Part shown: one piece after another, positions 5,524-10,807 of the stretch
How positions within the stretch are numbered: position 1 is the first letter of the stretch
How the letters are laid out: every line of letters begins with the position of its first letter
Assembly: GCA_029934695.1 (NCBI GenBank)
Contig: JAOZLU010000201.1
Coordinates: forward strand, 1-10,807
From: Desulfobacterales bacterium
GTDB taxonomy: Bacteria; Desulfobacterota; Desulfobacteria; Desulfobacterales; 4be13
Length of the DNA: 10,807 nucleotides
Reading direction: 5' to 3'
Translations under genes and position numbers: made by a program
The notes under the pieces: generated by a model
The model's database searches: none
What the model was told of the DNA's origin: nothing
What the model saw: the letters and a program-made list of their open reading frames with translations, nothing else

Positions 5524-6750
5524 ATGACACTCATATCCCTTGTAAAAAAAGAACTTTTTGAACGTAAACAACAGCTTTTCACAAGTTTTTGCACCATCCT
5601 GCTTGGAATAACTGCCATTGTTGCCATCAACAGCATCACCCACTCATCTGAAAAAGCGGTAAAAAATGAATTGGAGCGTCTTGGAGCCAATGTCCTCATT
5701 TTGCCTAAGGAAGCATCGGTTCAAGATTATTATTCTGCTGATATTGGAACGGGGGAATTACCGGAAGGCTATGTCAAAAAACTGTCAGCGAGTGGTATTC
5801 ACGGCATGGATAACTTGTCCCCGAAACTCTCCGGAAAAGTGATGATTCAATCCAAAAGCTTTATCCTGACCGGAATTTTGCCCAAAAAGGAAATCAACAG
5901 CAAAGCCATCTGGCAGCAGTCCAATATGCTTAATTTCGGATCAGCCCTTTCTTCAGCTACCTGTCCCGATTCAACTATTCCCATCGGTAAAAGCGATGAA
6001 GAGCTGCTCTCTCAAAAACGATTCATCGAAAGCCTCAAAAAAAACCAGATTTTCGTTGGTTACGAAGCGGCAGCTGCTTTGGACTTGAAAAAAGGAAGTC
6101 AATTGCCGATTAAAGATACAACCTTCGACGTTGTTGCCATTTTACCTCCAACCGGCACAGTTGATGATTCACGCATTTTCGCCCATTTACATACCGTGCA
6201 GCAGTTGTGGAACAAACCCGGTAAAATCAATGTCATCGAAGTCATCGGCTGCTGCCAGAAAATATTGGACGGCCTGGTACCTAAAATTAATGCCCTGCTG
6301 CCGGACGCCAAAGTGATGACGGTTACCCATGTGGTTGAAACCCAACTCAAAACAAATAAAATGATGACCCATATTTCCTGGGTATTTTTTACCATGATTG
6401 TTCTGGTCGGGGGTGCAAGTATCGCCAATTTCATGTACGGCAACGTCAATGAACGCAAAAAGGAGATCGGAACATTAATGGCCATTGGTGCGAATTCCAG
6501 ATTTATTCTTAAGCTTTTTTTTGCTAAAGCCCTGTTCCTCGGTTTAGCCGGAGGCTTGGGCGGTTTTTTGATTGGAACATTAATGGCCATGGCGTTGGGA
6601 CCGCATTTGGCAAACATTTCAGTTTACCCCATGCCTGGCCTGCTTGGTGTCGCAATGGCCATTTCGGTCAGTATCTCGTTAATCGCCAGTTTACTGCCTG
6701 CACGCCGTGCGGCCAAGATTGATCCAAGTATTGCATTTCGGGAGGTATAA
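5524..6750 (+). CDS. ABC transporter permease, MacB/FtsX type
   Basis: This 408-aa inner-membrane protein has the MacB/LolC/FtsX layout: TM1 at about 17-36, a periplasmic domain at about 40-280 starting with SEKAVKNELERLGANVLILP, then TM2 (285-305), TM3 (332-357) and TM4 (372-392). NERKKEIGTLMAIGA after TM2 and LPARRAAKIDPSIAFREV at the end are the classic motifs of this superfamily and contact the ATPase. The periplasmic part (VQDYYSADIG, NLSPKLSG, TGILPKKE) resembles permeases I recall beside thioredoxin-like genes in p19-type iron loci rather than macrolide or lipoprotein exporters. IGCC at 241-244 places two cysteines in the periplasmic domain. GGAG at 5512-5515 gives good spacing to the ATG. 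Such proteins work as mechanotransmission exporters and usually dimerise; the substrate is unknown here. Confidence 0.9.
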   Translation: MTLISLVKKELFERKQQLFTSFCTILLGITAIVAINSITHSSEKAVKNELERLGANVLILPKEASVQDYYSADIGTGELPEGYVKKLSASGIHGMDNLSPKLSGKVMIQSKSFILTGILPKKEINSKAIWQQSNMLNFGSALSSATCPDSTIPIGKSDEELLSQKRFIESLKKNQIFVGYEAAAALDLKKGSQLPIKDTTFDVVAILPPTGTVDDSRIFAHLHTVQQLWNKPGKINVIEVIGCCQKILDGLVPKINALLPDAKVMTVTHVVETQLKTNKMMTHISWVFFTMIVLVGGASIANFMYGNVNERKKEIGTLMAIGANSRFILKLFFAKALFLGLAGGLGGFLIGTLMAMALGPHLANISVYPMPGLLGVAMAISVSISLIASLLPARRAAKIDPSIAFREV

Positions 6751-6753
6751 AAA

Positions 6754-7464
6754 ATGATCCAACTGATAGATATAGATGTGGAATACCATTTACGGGGTCA
6801 ATCTGTTCCAGCCTTGAATCTGGTGAATTTAACTGTCCAGGACGGTGAGTTCTTAGCAATCATAGGCCCGAGCGGCAGCGGTAAAAGCACTTTTTTACAG
6901 GTATTGGGTGGAATGCTATCTCCAAAAAAGGGGCAGGTCTTGTTTGATGGAGTATCCCTGTATGAAAAATCATCTGATCAACGCGCTGCATTTCGAAAAA
7001 CCAACATTGGCTTTGTATTCCAGACGTTCAATCTGATCCCCTTTCTCACAGCCAAACAAAATGTGCAAATGCCCCTTCTGCTTAATCGATATTCCACGGC
7101 TAATCAGGAAGAGCGGGCATCCCAACTACTGTCAAGATTAGGGCTTGCTGACCGATTGGAACATAAACCTTCAGAATTGAGCGTCGGCCAGCAACAACGG
7201 GTGGCCCTGGCCAGAATGCTCTCCAACGATCCTCCAATCATTATCGCTGATGAACCAACCGGCTCGCTTGATCCGGATACAAGCATTCAGATACTTGACT
7301 TTTTAAAGGAACTCAACCAGGAAGGCAGAACCGTTATAATGGTAACCCATGCCCCCGACGCTGCTGAGGCAGCAACCCGGTGCGTCCAATTAGTCGATGG
7401 CTGTGTTAATGAAATGAATATCGACAATCAAAGACCAATCACTCTGGCGGCATCAAATATGTAA
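6754..7464 (+). CDS. ABC transporter ATP-binding protein, LolD/MacB type
   Basis: This 236-aa nucleotide-binding subunit has Walker A GPSGSGKS (38-45), Q-loop Gln90 in FVFQTFN, signature LSVGQ (142-146), Walker B IIIADE (162-167) with Glu167 as catalytic base, the D-loop SLD, and switch His199 in VTHAP. The signature has Val where most have Gly; that position varies in the family. FQTFNLIP is typical of the LolD/MacB branch, which drives FtsX-like permeases. The gene starts 3 bp after the permease stop with its ribosome site (GGGAGG) inside the end of that gene, so the two are cotranslated partners in the cytoplasm and inner membrane. The length is normal and nothing looks damaged. It ends 121 bp before the attC R'' box. 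Confidence 0.95.
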   Translation: MIQLIDIDVEYHLRGQSVPALNLVNLTVQDGEFLAIIGPSGSGKSTFLQVLGGMLSPKKGQVLFDGVSLYEKSSDQRAAFRKTNIGFVFQTFNLIPFLTAKQNVQMPLLLNRYSTANQEERASQLLSRLGLADRLEHKPSELSVGQQQRVALARMLSNDPPIIIADEPTGSLDPDTSIQILDFLKELNQEGRTVIMVTHAPDAAEAATRCVQLVDGCVNEMNIDNQRPITLAASNM

Positions 7465-7585
7465 TATGCAGGGCATTCATTGAAGGCTATCTCAAAAAAA
7501 ATCAATATTGATATGACGAACTTGCACTTTTTGAAAAACTGCTCATAAGGAACTTATTACATAAGGAAGATGGCATATCGAAAAC

Positions 7586-7645
7586 GCCACATAACAAAAA
7601 ATCCAGCGGACGCAAAAAGCCGCGCCGCTGATTTTGACGTTATGG
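7586..7645 (+). other. attC site 2
   Basis: R'' is ACATAAC (7589-7595, inside GCCACATAAC) and R' is GTTATGG (7639-7645). The stem is AAAATC-c-AGCGG-a-CGC against GCG-CCGCT-GATTTT, leaving C7604 and A7610 extrahelical. These two unpaired bases are 6 nt apart, the same spacing as in attC 4. The total of about 57 bp makes it a short attC. Confidence 0.88.
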
Positions 7646-7677
7646 ACCCTTTCTATAATGGTATCTGAGGTAAGACT

Positions 7678-9123
7678 ATGTTAAAACCCAAAAAGAAAAT
7701 TGCAATTGTCTATGGACATAAGCGTGAAATTTTAGACTTTATCAGAGATAAAATTCTTGAGTATGGCTCTCAAGGCTACCGAGTACAGCCGATAATTTTA
7801 ACTTCTAAAGAATTACGAATTAAGAAAGGTTTGATTTATCAGACATTCACTGAATTGTTTCAGGATATAGATGCTGCAATTGTATTTATGACAAATGACG
7901 ATGTGGGTATATCGAAAAAAGAACTTGAAACAATCACAAACTCTGGTCTTACACCGGAAGTTGTGAGCCATTTAAAAGGTCGTGCTAGACAGAATGTAAT
8001 TTTTGAATTGGGCTACATTGCTGCACGGGTCGGGGAAGGAAACTACAGAGTCTTTGCAGATGAATCTGTTGAGATTCCCAGCGATATTCAAGGAAAATAC
8101 TTGGAACGAAATTTTGAACAGTCAAATATAGCTGAGATAACAAAAAAACTCATCGAAGAAAATTTGCAAATCCAAAAGAGATCACTTCCGATAGAAGATG
8201 ATACATACCGCTTGGACTATTCTGACCTCCAGCAAAATAAAGATAGTATGTTAGAATTATTTGAACATGAATATTCGCAGTTTGAAGATGACGGAGATAA
8301 ATTAATTTACCTATTTGAAAGAATAGTCTTTGATTCGTACTACCAGCGTCCGGAATGGTGGCAGGAAAAGTTTAAAACTCTTTCTTCTGTCAATCCGAAA
8401 GTTTCTTTTGGGAAAAACCTTTTGGAAGAAATAACAAGATATATGCGCTCATGGATGCCTCCAGAGACAAAAAATTATAATATGATTTATTCCTGTGCGG
8501 GTAAACTCCGAGATTTACTAAATGAAATAGAAAAATATAAACCCATCAATCCTGTAGTAAAAATAGTAAGTTATAACTATTTAGGACTGGCATGCCACAA
8601 AATGGGAAAATTAAATAAATTGGAAAAAGATAAAAGACTTGAATATCTGAATTGGTCGAAGGAAGCTCTTGAAACTACTATAGATATCGCTAATACTTTT
8701 GATGATCCACTCTTGCCTTTATGGCAGGGGTACGCAACTTTTAATCTGGCAAGAACGCTGAATGAAATTGATAACCTTGAGCCAAATAAGAATATGAAAA
8801 TCCTATGGAGAGAAGTATTTGCTACAGCAATTGATATAAGAGAAGGGTGGACTAGACAACCTTATTATCTTCCAGTAGAAATTGAAGAAGGGCTTTCTAC
8901 AGAGTATCTTCATGCAAAGGCAGAGAGGATTAGGAGAGCTAAGATAGATGATCAAAATAATCTGATAGAAGTTTTCCCCTATGAAGTCGATGAGAAATTT
9001 ATTGACAAAGCAGAACAAGAATACCAAAAATGGGAAAAAGATCCGAAGCAAATCAGAGTACGGTTGGCAAAGAACCTTCACGAATCTTGGGGAATAATAA
9101 AAGAGCGCTTTAAGAGGATTTAG
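7678..9123 (+). CDS. TIR-like (CAP12/Pycsar-effector type) protein with TPR-like C-terminal half
   Basis: This 481-aa protein has an N-terminal domain (about 6-162) matching the predicted nucleotide-binding TIR group (PF10137): IAIVYGHKREI at the start, IVFMTNDDVG at 68-77, RARQNVIFELGY at 102-113, and IPSDIQG at 133-139. Glu110 in that signature is the likely catalytic glutamate of an NAD-cleaving TIR. Residues about 190-481 are helical; 290-390 (YNYLGLACHKMGKL ... LPLWQGYATFNLARTL) look like TPR repeats and may sense a trigger or oligomerise. TIR-TPR layouts occur in single-gene abortive-infection systems, where NAD loss stops phage growth. GAGG at 7667-7670 supports the start. No cyclase or second subunit is in the cassette, so it should act alone. 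A 17-codon frame (9124-9177) starts directly after the stop; I think it is chance. The enzymatic role is inferred. Confidence 0.82.
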   Translation: MLKPKKKIAIVYGHKREILDFIRDKILEYGSQGYRVQPIILTSKELRIKKGLIYQTFTELFQDIDAAIVFMTNDDVGISKKELETITNSGLTPEVVSHLKGRARQNVIFELGYIAARVGEGNYRVFADESVEIPSDIQGKYLERNFEQSNIAEITKKLIEENLQIQKRSLPIEDDTYRLDYSDLQQNKDSMLELFEHEYSQFEDDGDKLIYLFERIVFDSYYQRPEWWQEKFKTLSSVNPKVSFGKNLLEEITRYMRSWMPPETKNYNMIYSCAGKLRDLLNEIEKYKPINPVVKIVSYNYLGLACHKMGKLNKLEKDKRLEYLNWSKEALETTIDIANTFDDPLLPLWQGYATFNLARTLNEIDNLEPNKNMKILWREVFATAIDIREGWTRQPYYLPVEIEEGLSTEYLHAKAERIRRAKIDDQNNLIEVFPYEVDEKFIDKAEQEYQKWEKDPKQIRVRLAKNLHESWGIIKERFKRI

Positions 9124-9180
9124 ATGGAAAAAGAAGAATATGGAAATGAATTTCTTTTAGAGCAATATTTGCAATAACTT

Positions 9181-9222
9181 ATACCCAAAAAGGTAAAGCT
9201 CGATGGATATTGGGTGTTTTTT
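9181..9222 (+). terminator. Possible Rho-independent terminator after the TIR gene
   Basis: ATACCCAA (9181-9188) can pair with TTGGGTGT (9210-9217) with one G.T pair, across a 21-nt loop. The T-run 9217-9222 overlaps the last base of the stem. The loop is long and the stem modest, so efficiency is doubtful. Confidence 0.4.
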
Positions 9223-9292
9223 ATCTTGAATTTAGCTGTATTTTTAAAAATTGCCCTTAGCACATGGTGCTACTGGTTGAGTTAAACAAACG

Positions 9293-9385
9293 GCATAACC
9301 ACAAAATGAAGCGGACGGCGGGGGCTTGAGCTCAGTTGAAGTCTTCGGTTAATCCCCCCGCCGCCGCTTAACATGAGCGTTAGAC
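9293..9385 (+). other. attC site 3
   Basis: R'' is GCATAAC (9293-9299) and R' is GTTAGAC (9379-9385). AAGCGG-a-CGGCGGGGG (9309-9324) pairs perfectly over 15 bp with 9355-9369, leaving A9315 extrahelical. The stem is very GC-rich. Its 3' arm shares CCCGCCGCCGCT with the half-site at 1491-1502. Confidence 0.9.
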
Positions 9386-9428
9386 CAGCCTGAAAAGAAT
9401 TGGCTGACAATAAAAATGAGGCATATCA

Positions 9429-9683
9429 ATGATTTCAATAGAATTATCTCCTGATATTGAAAGACAGTTCCTCGGAGTCATCCGTGACAACTATGACGGA
9501 AATTCGCAGAGTGCCATTGTCACACTGCTGAGGCTGCACCGGAAATATGGCTGGAAGGAACGGCTTCGGCAGAATGTGGATTCTGTCCGTGCCGAAGTCC
9601 GCCGGAGAGGCGGCATCAGGCCGGAAGATATTGATAATGCAATAAAAAAATACAGGAAAATGGCGGTTTCCCACGATGCCTGA
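9429..9683 (+). CDS. Probable antitoxin, ribbon-helix-helix type (84 aa)
   Basis: This 84-aa basic protein starts MISIELSPDIERQF, a beta-strand-like opening followed by two helices (ERQFLGVIRDNYDGN, SQSAIVTLLRLHRKYG), consistent with a ribbon-helix-helix DNA-binding antitoxin. The C-terminal half (RQNVDSVRAEVRRRGGIRPEDIDNAIKKYRKMAV) is charged and would wrap the toxin. GAGG at 9418-9421 is well placed. It overlaps the PIN gene by 8 bp, the usual antitoxin-first, translation-coupled arrangement, and the pair would repress its own promoter. The role is assigned mainly from position; the fold reading is by eye. Confidence 0.72.
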   Translation: MISIELSPDIERQFLGVIRDNYDGNSQSAIVTLLRLHRKYGWKERLRQNVDSVRAEVRRRGGIRPEDIDNAIKKYRKMAVSHDA

Positions 9684-10125
9684 GATTTTGCGGGTTGTCA
9701 TTGACACGAATCATATCATGTCGGCGATGCTCAGTTCCCGGGGTGCGTCCTCGAAGCTGATTGACTGGATGACAAAGGAGGAGGACTATTTCACGCTGCT
9801 GATATCGGAGCCGATCCGGAGAGAGTACGACACGGTTGCCGGGTGGCTGATTCCCGACACAAGGCGGAATGAGAGGAGGCGCATACTGAGCATACTGTAT
9901 GAGAGGGCGGAACTTGTGAAACCCGGAATTCGTCTGAACGCCTGCTCCGACGAATCTGACAACCGTTTTCTCGAATGTGCCGTCGCAGGAAATGCGGATT
10001 ATATTGTGACGAAAAACATACGGGATTTTCCGCCGAAAGAATATCAGGGGGTTAAAATAGTCCGAATTGCGAAATTTCTCACAGTGTTGGAACATATGGA
10101 GAACACATTGAAAAAGCTGGTCTAA
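9676..10125 (+). CDS. PIN-domain toxin (putative RNase)
   Basis: This 149-aa protein matches the PIN-family toxin group (COG1569/TIGR00305). Asp10 in LRVVIDTNHIMSAML, Glu45 in LLISEPIRREY, Asp95 in DESDNRFLECA and Asp108 in GNADYIVTKNIRDF are the expected acidic residues for the Mg-dependent ribonuclease site, so it looks active. PIN toxins cleave tRNA, rRNA or mRNA and are held in check by the antitoxin encoded just upstream. The stop codon (10123-10125) lies inside the attC R'' box (10120-10126), so the gene uses recombination-site DNA for its last codons. Length is normal for the family. Base composition is more GC-rich than the PARIS and TIR cassettes. Confidence 0.88.
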   Translation: MPEILRVVIDTNHIMSAMLSSRGASSKLIDWMTKEEDYFTLLISEPIRREYDTVAGWLIPDTRRNERRRILSILYERAELVKPGIRLNACSDESDNRFLECAVAGNADYIVTKNIRDFPPKEYQGVKIVRIAKFLTVLEHMENTLKKLV

Positions 10126-10220
10126 CCATGAAATGGAGCGGACGAAAAAAGCTACGGGTTCTGGAGGAATGAAACGCCTTGGTCAATCCGCTTTTTTTGC
10201 CGCTCATTTCAGCGTTAACC
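10120..10220 (+). other. attC site 4
   Basis: R'' is GTCTAAC (10120-10126), a perfect RYYYAAC, and R' is GTTAACC (10214-10220). The stem pairs GAAATG-g-AGCGG-a-C and a GAAAAAAGC run (10130-10152) with 10190-10210, leaving G10136 and A10142 extrahelical, 6 nt apart as in attC 2. The central loop is about 37 nt. Confidence 0.9.
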
Positions 10221-10241
10221 CTTGGAAATGGAGAAAGAATT

Positions 10242-10547
10242 ATGATAAGATTTGAGATAAAATCCGATTTTGAGGATGCTGAATCACTTATCAGATCAGC
10301 AGTTTATTCTGAGATAAAGAGGTTTGAAACAGGACTGAACAGAACCGACGGAGAAATCAGAAAATTTGAAGACAAATATCAGATAGCTTCCGACATATTT
10401 GTCAGAGAATATACGGCGGAAGACCTGGACGGCGGAGATGATGAGTATGTCAGCTGGATGGGAGAGATAAAAATAAGGCGGAAGATTGCCGGAGAACTGG
10501 GCAGACTGAAAGAGACGGAATATGTTACTCAGCGAATATCTGCATGA
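10242..10547 (+). CDS. Small acidic protein, candidate antitoxin for TumE-like toxin (101 aa)
   Basis: I start at the ATG at 10242 because GGAG (10230-10233) lies 8 nt upstream; the frame opens earlier at 10179 but that part is attC DNA. The 101-aa product is highly charged and mostly helical (MIRFEIKSDFEDAESLIRSA, EIKRFETGLNRTDGEIRKFEDKYQ), with a conserved-looking acidic segment AEDLDGGDDEYVSWMGEI at 69-86. Its end overlaps the next gene by 26 bp. I recall similar proteins directly before TumE-type (DUF6516) genes, so a toxin-neutralising role is likely from position, but I cannot name a domain. It has no transmembrane segment or signal peptide. Confidence 0.65.
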   Translation: MIRFEIKSDFEDAESLIRSAVYSEIKRFETGLNRTDGEIRKFEDKYQIASDIFVREYTAEDLDGGDDEYVSWMGEIKIRRKIAGELGRLKETEYVTQRISA

Positions 10548-10698
10548 AATTACCGAGACAGTCGGCGAAGTGACAAAAACGGGTCTGATTCTGTCCTCCG
10601 GGCTGACCGCCGATTTCAGAACAAAAAAGATCGGTCTGATAAAAGGTGTGCTGTCATTTTCCGACGACTCAAAACTTTTTTTCAGAGAAGAATTATAA
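10522..10698 (+). pseudogene. TumE-like toxin (DUF6516), truncated at 58 aa
   Basis: The frame reads MLLSEYLHEITETVGEVTKT, then ILSSGLTADFRTKKIGLIKG, then VLSFSDDSKLFFREEL and stop. The G-x-I/L-x-F-S-D-x-S-x-L-x-F-x-E pattern is the N-terminal half of TumE-family toxins, which are normally about 100-120 aa. Missing is the second half, which in the family carries a Tyr-rich YSYHYQ-like strand and an FRYDNAPHH-like motif. No continuation is visible in any frame beyond 10698; a different coding start follows at 10702. The loss therefore looks like a deletion or recombination junction near 10690-10700 rather than a point mutation. It overlaps the upstream gene by 26 bp, so translation is coupled. 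A short functional variant cannot be excluded. Confidence 0.6.
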
Positions 10699-10701
10699 AA
10701 A

Positions 10702-10807
10702 ATGTGCGATCAAAAAGAAAAGGACAAATATCCAGTATTTCAAATCAAAACATATGATAAGATAGAACAACTTGGTACAAAAGAAAAATTTTGGTTTTAT
10801 TCTGAAA
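10702..10807 (+). CDS. Start of a possible HipA-like kinase (partial, runs off the window)
   Basis: Only 35 codons are present: MCDQKEKDKYPVFQIKTYDK, then IEQLGTKEKFWFYSE. The LGTKEKFWF motif resembles the N-terminus of HipA-like or PI3K-like Ser/Thr kinases in which a glycine-containing strand precedes a WLFK-type lysine strand, but that lysine would lie beyond the edge. No good ribosome site is visible just upstream; translation may be coupled to the truncated toxin 3 bp before. Base composition becomes AT-rich again here, unlike the toxin gene before it, which fits a junction. Confidence 0.45.
   Translation, partial: MCDQKEKDKYPVFQIKTYDKIEQLGTKEKFWFYSE

Larger units (their letters stand above)
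3673..7639 (+). mobile_element. Integron cassette 2 (four-gene exporter operon, about 4 kb)
   Basis: The cassette start GTTATGTGGC (3672-3681) is the exact reverse complement of GCCACATAAC (7586-7595), next to the attC at the far end. This 10-bp match says the whole segment moved as one circle. Most integron cassettes hold one gene and are under about 1 kb, so one holding four genes and its own promoter is unusual. I see no further attC between the two ends. The spacing, shared strand and good ribosome sites of the last three genes support one transcription unit. Confidence 0.75.
7640..9379 (+). mobile_element. Integron cassette 3 (TIR-like defence gene)
   Basis: The start GTTATGG (7639-7645) matches its own R'' box GCATAAC (9293-9299) at six of seven positions in reverse complement, the weakest of the four matches. 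It holds one large gene with a 38-bp leader, a tight single-gene cassette. TATAAT at 7654-7659 is a perfect -10 box, but only weak -35 options exist inside the attC (TTGACG at 7634-7639 is just 14 nt away). Confidence 0.72.
9380..10214 (+). mobile_element. Integron cassette 4 (PIN toxin-antitoxin pair)
   Basis: The start GTTAGACCAGC (9379-9389) is an exact 11-bp reverse complement of 10116-10126 at its own R'' box, the best boundary match in the array. At 835 bp with two overlapping genes it is a typical toxin-antitoxin cassette. Such cassettes are thought to stabilise arrays by punishing loss. Confidence 0.88.
10215..10698 (+). mobile_element. Integron cassette 5, incomplete
   Basis: It begins after the R' cut in GTTAACC. 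Its own attC should show an R'' box near GGTTAAC, but none is present up to the window end. The second gene stops early, and unrelated coding sequence follows within 6 nt. The right boundary given is the end of that broken gene and is an estimate. Confidence 0.5.

Noticed and set aside
6099..6617. 172-aa reverse frame inside the permease gene
   Set aside because: Antisense shadow of a well-supported membrane protein gene.
9616..10095. 159-aa reverse frame inside the PIN toxin gene
   Set aside because: Antisense shadow in GC-richer DNA; the + strand carries all PIN catalytic residues.

Overview
The window looks like accessory DNA from a Gram-negative bacterium, most likely a Desulfobacterota (deltaproteobacterial) lineage. 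That placement is inference from the style of the small 62-aa protein, the toxin-antitoxin families and the repeat-rich non-coding stretches; no marker gene is present. The left edge holds a tRNA-Asp(GTC) gene, a strong terminator, about 4.5 tandem palindromic 30-bp repeats, a perfect 22-bp inverted repeat and a 62-aa Cys/His small protein. After it comes about 0.9 kb with no convincing gene.

From about 1.49 kb to the right edge I read the DNA as an array of integron gene cassettes without an integrase gene in view (a CALIN, or part of a long chromosomal integron array). Four attC sites are visible at 3597-3678, 7586-7645, 9293-9385 and 10120-10220. Each has an R' core of the GTTRRRY type and a hairpin whose 5' arm carries an extrahelical A after a CGG. 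A right half-site lies near 1491-1519. The key proof is that the first bases of each cassette are complementary to the R'' box of the attC at its own far end, with perfect matches of 8, 10, 6 and 11 bp for the four cassettes. This fixes the boundaries at 1514-3672, 3673-7639, 7640-9379 and 9380-10214, plus a fifth, incomplete cassette from 10215.

Cassette contents, all on the + strand: (1) an AAA ATPase and a DUF4435/TOPRIM-like protein, the two-gene layout of the PARIS (AriA-AriB) anti-phage system; (2) a four-gene operon with its own promoter, made of a Cys-rich secreted protein, a thioredoxin-like periplasmic protein lacking the redox CxxC, a MacB/FtsX-type permease and a LolD/MacB-type ATPase, which is very large for a cassette at about 4 kb; (3) a TIR-like (CAP12/Pycsar-effector type) protein with a helical, TPR-like C-terminal half, a probable NAD-consuming defence effector; (4) a ribbon-helix-helix-type antitoxin with a PIN-domain toxin; (5) a small acidic protein followed by a TumE-like toxin cut short at 58 aa, then the start of a possible HipA-like kinase running off the window.

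The array is therefore a cluster of defence and stability cassettes (PARIS-like, TIR, PIN toxin-antitoxin, TumE) with an unrelated exporter operon in the middle. Both ends look broken: the left attC lacks its 5' half, and the fifth cassette loses the end of its toxin and its attC.
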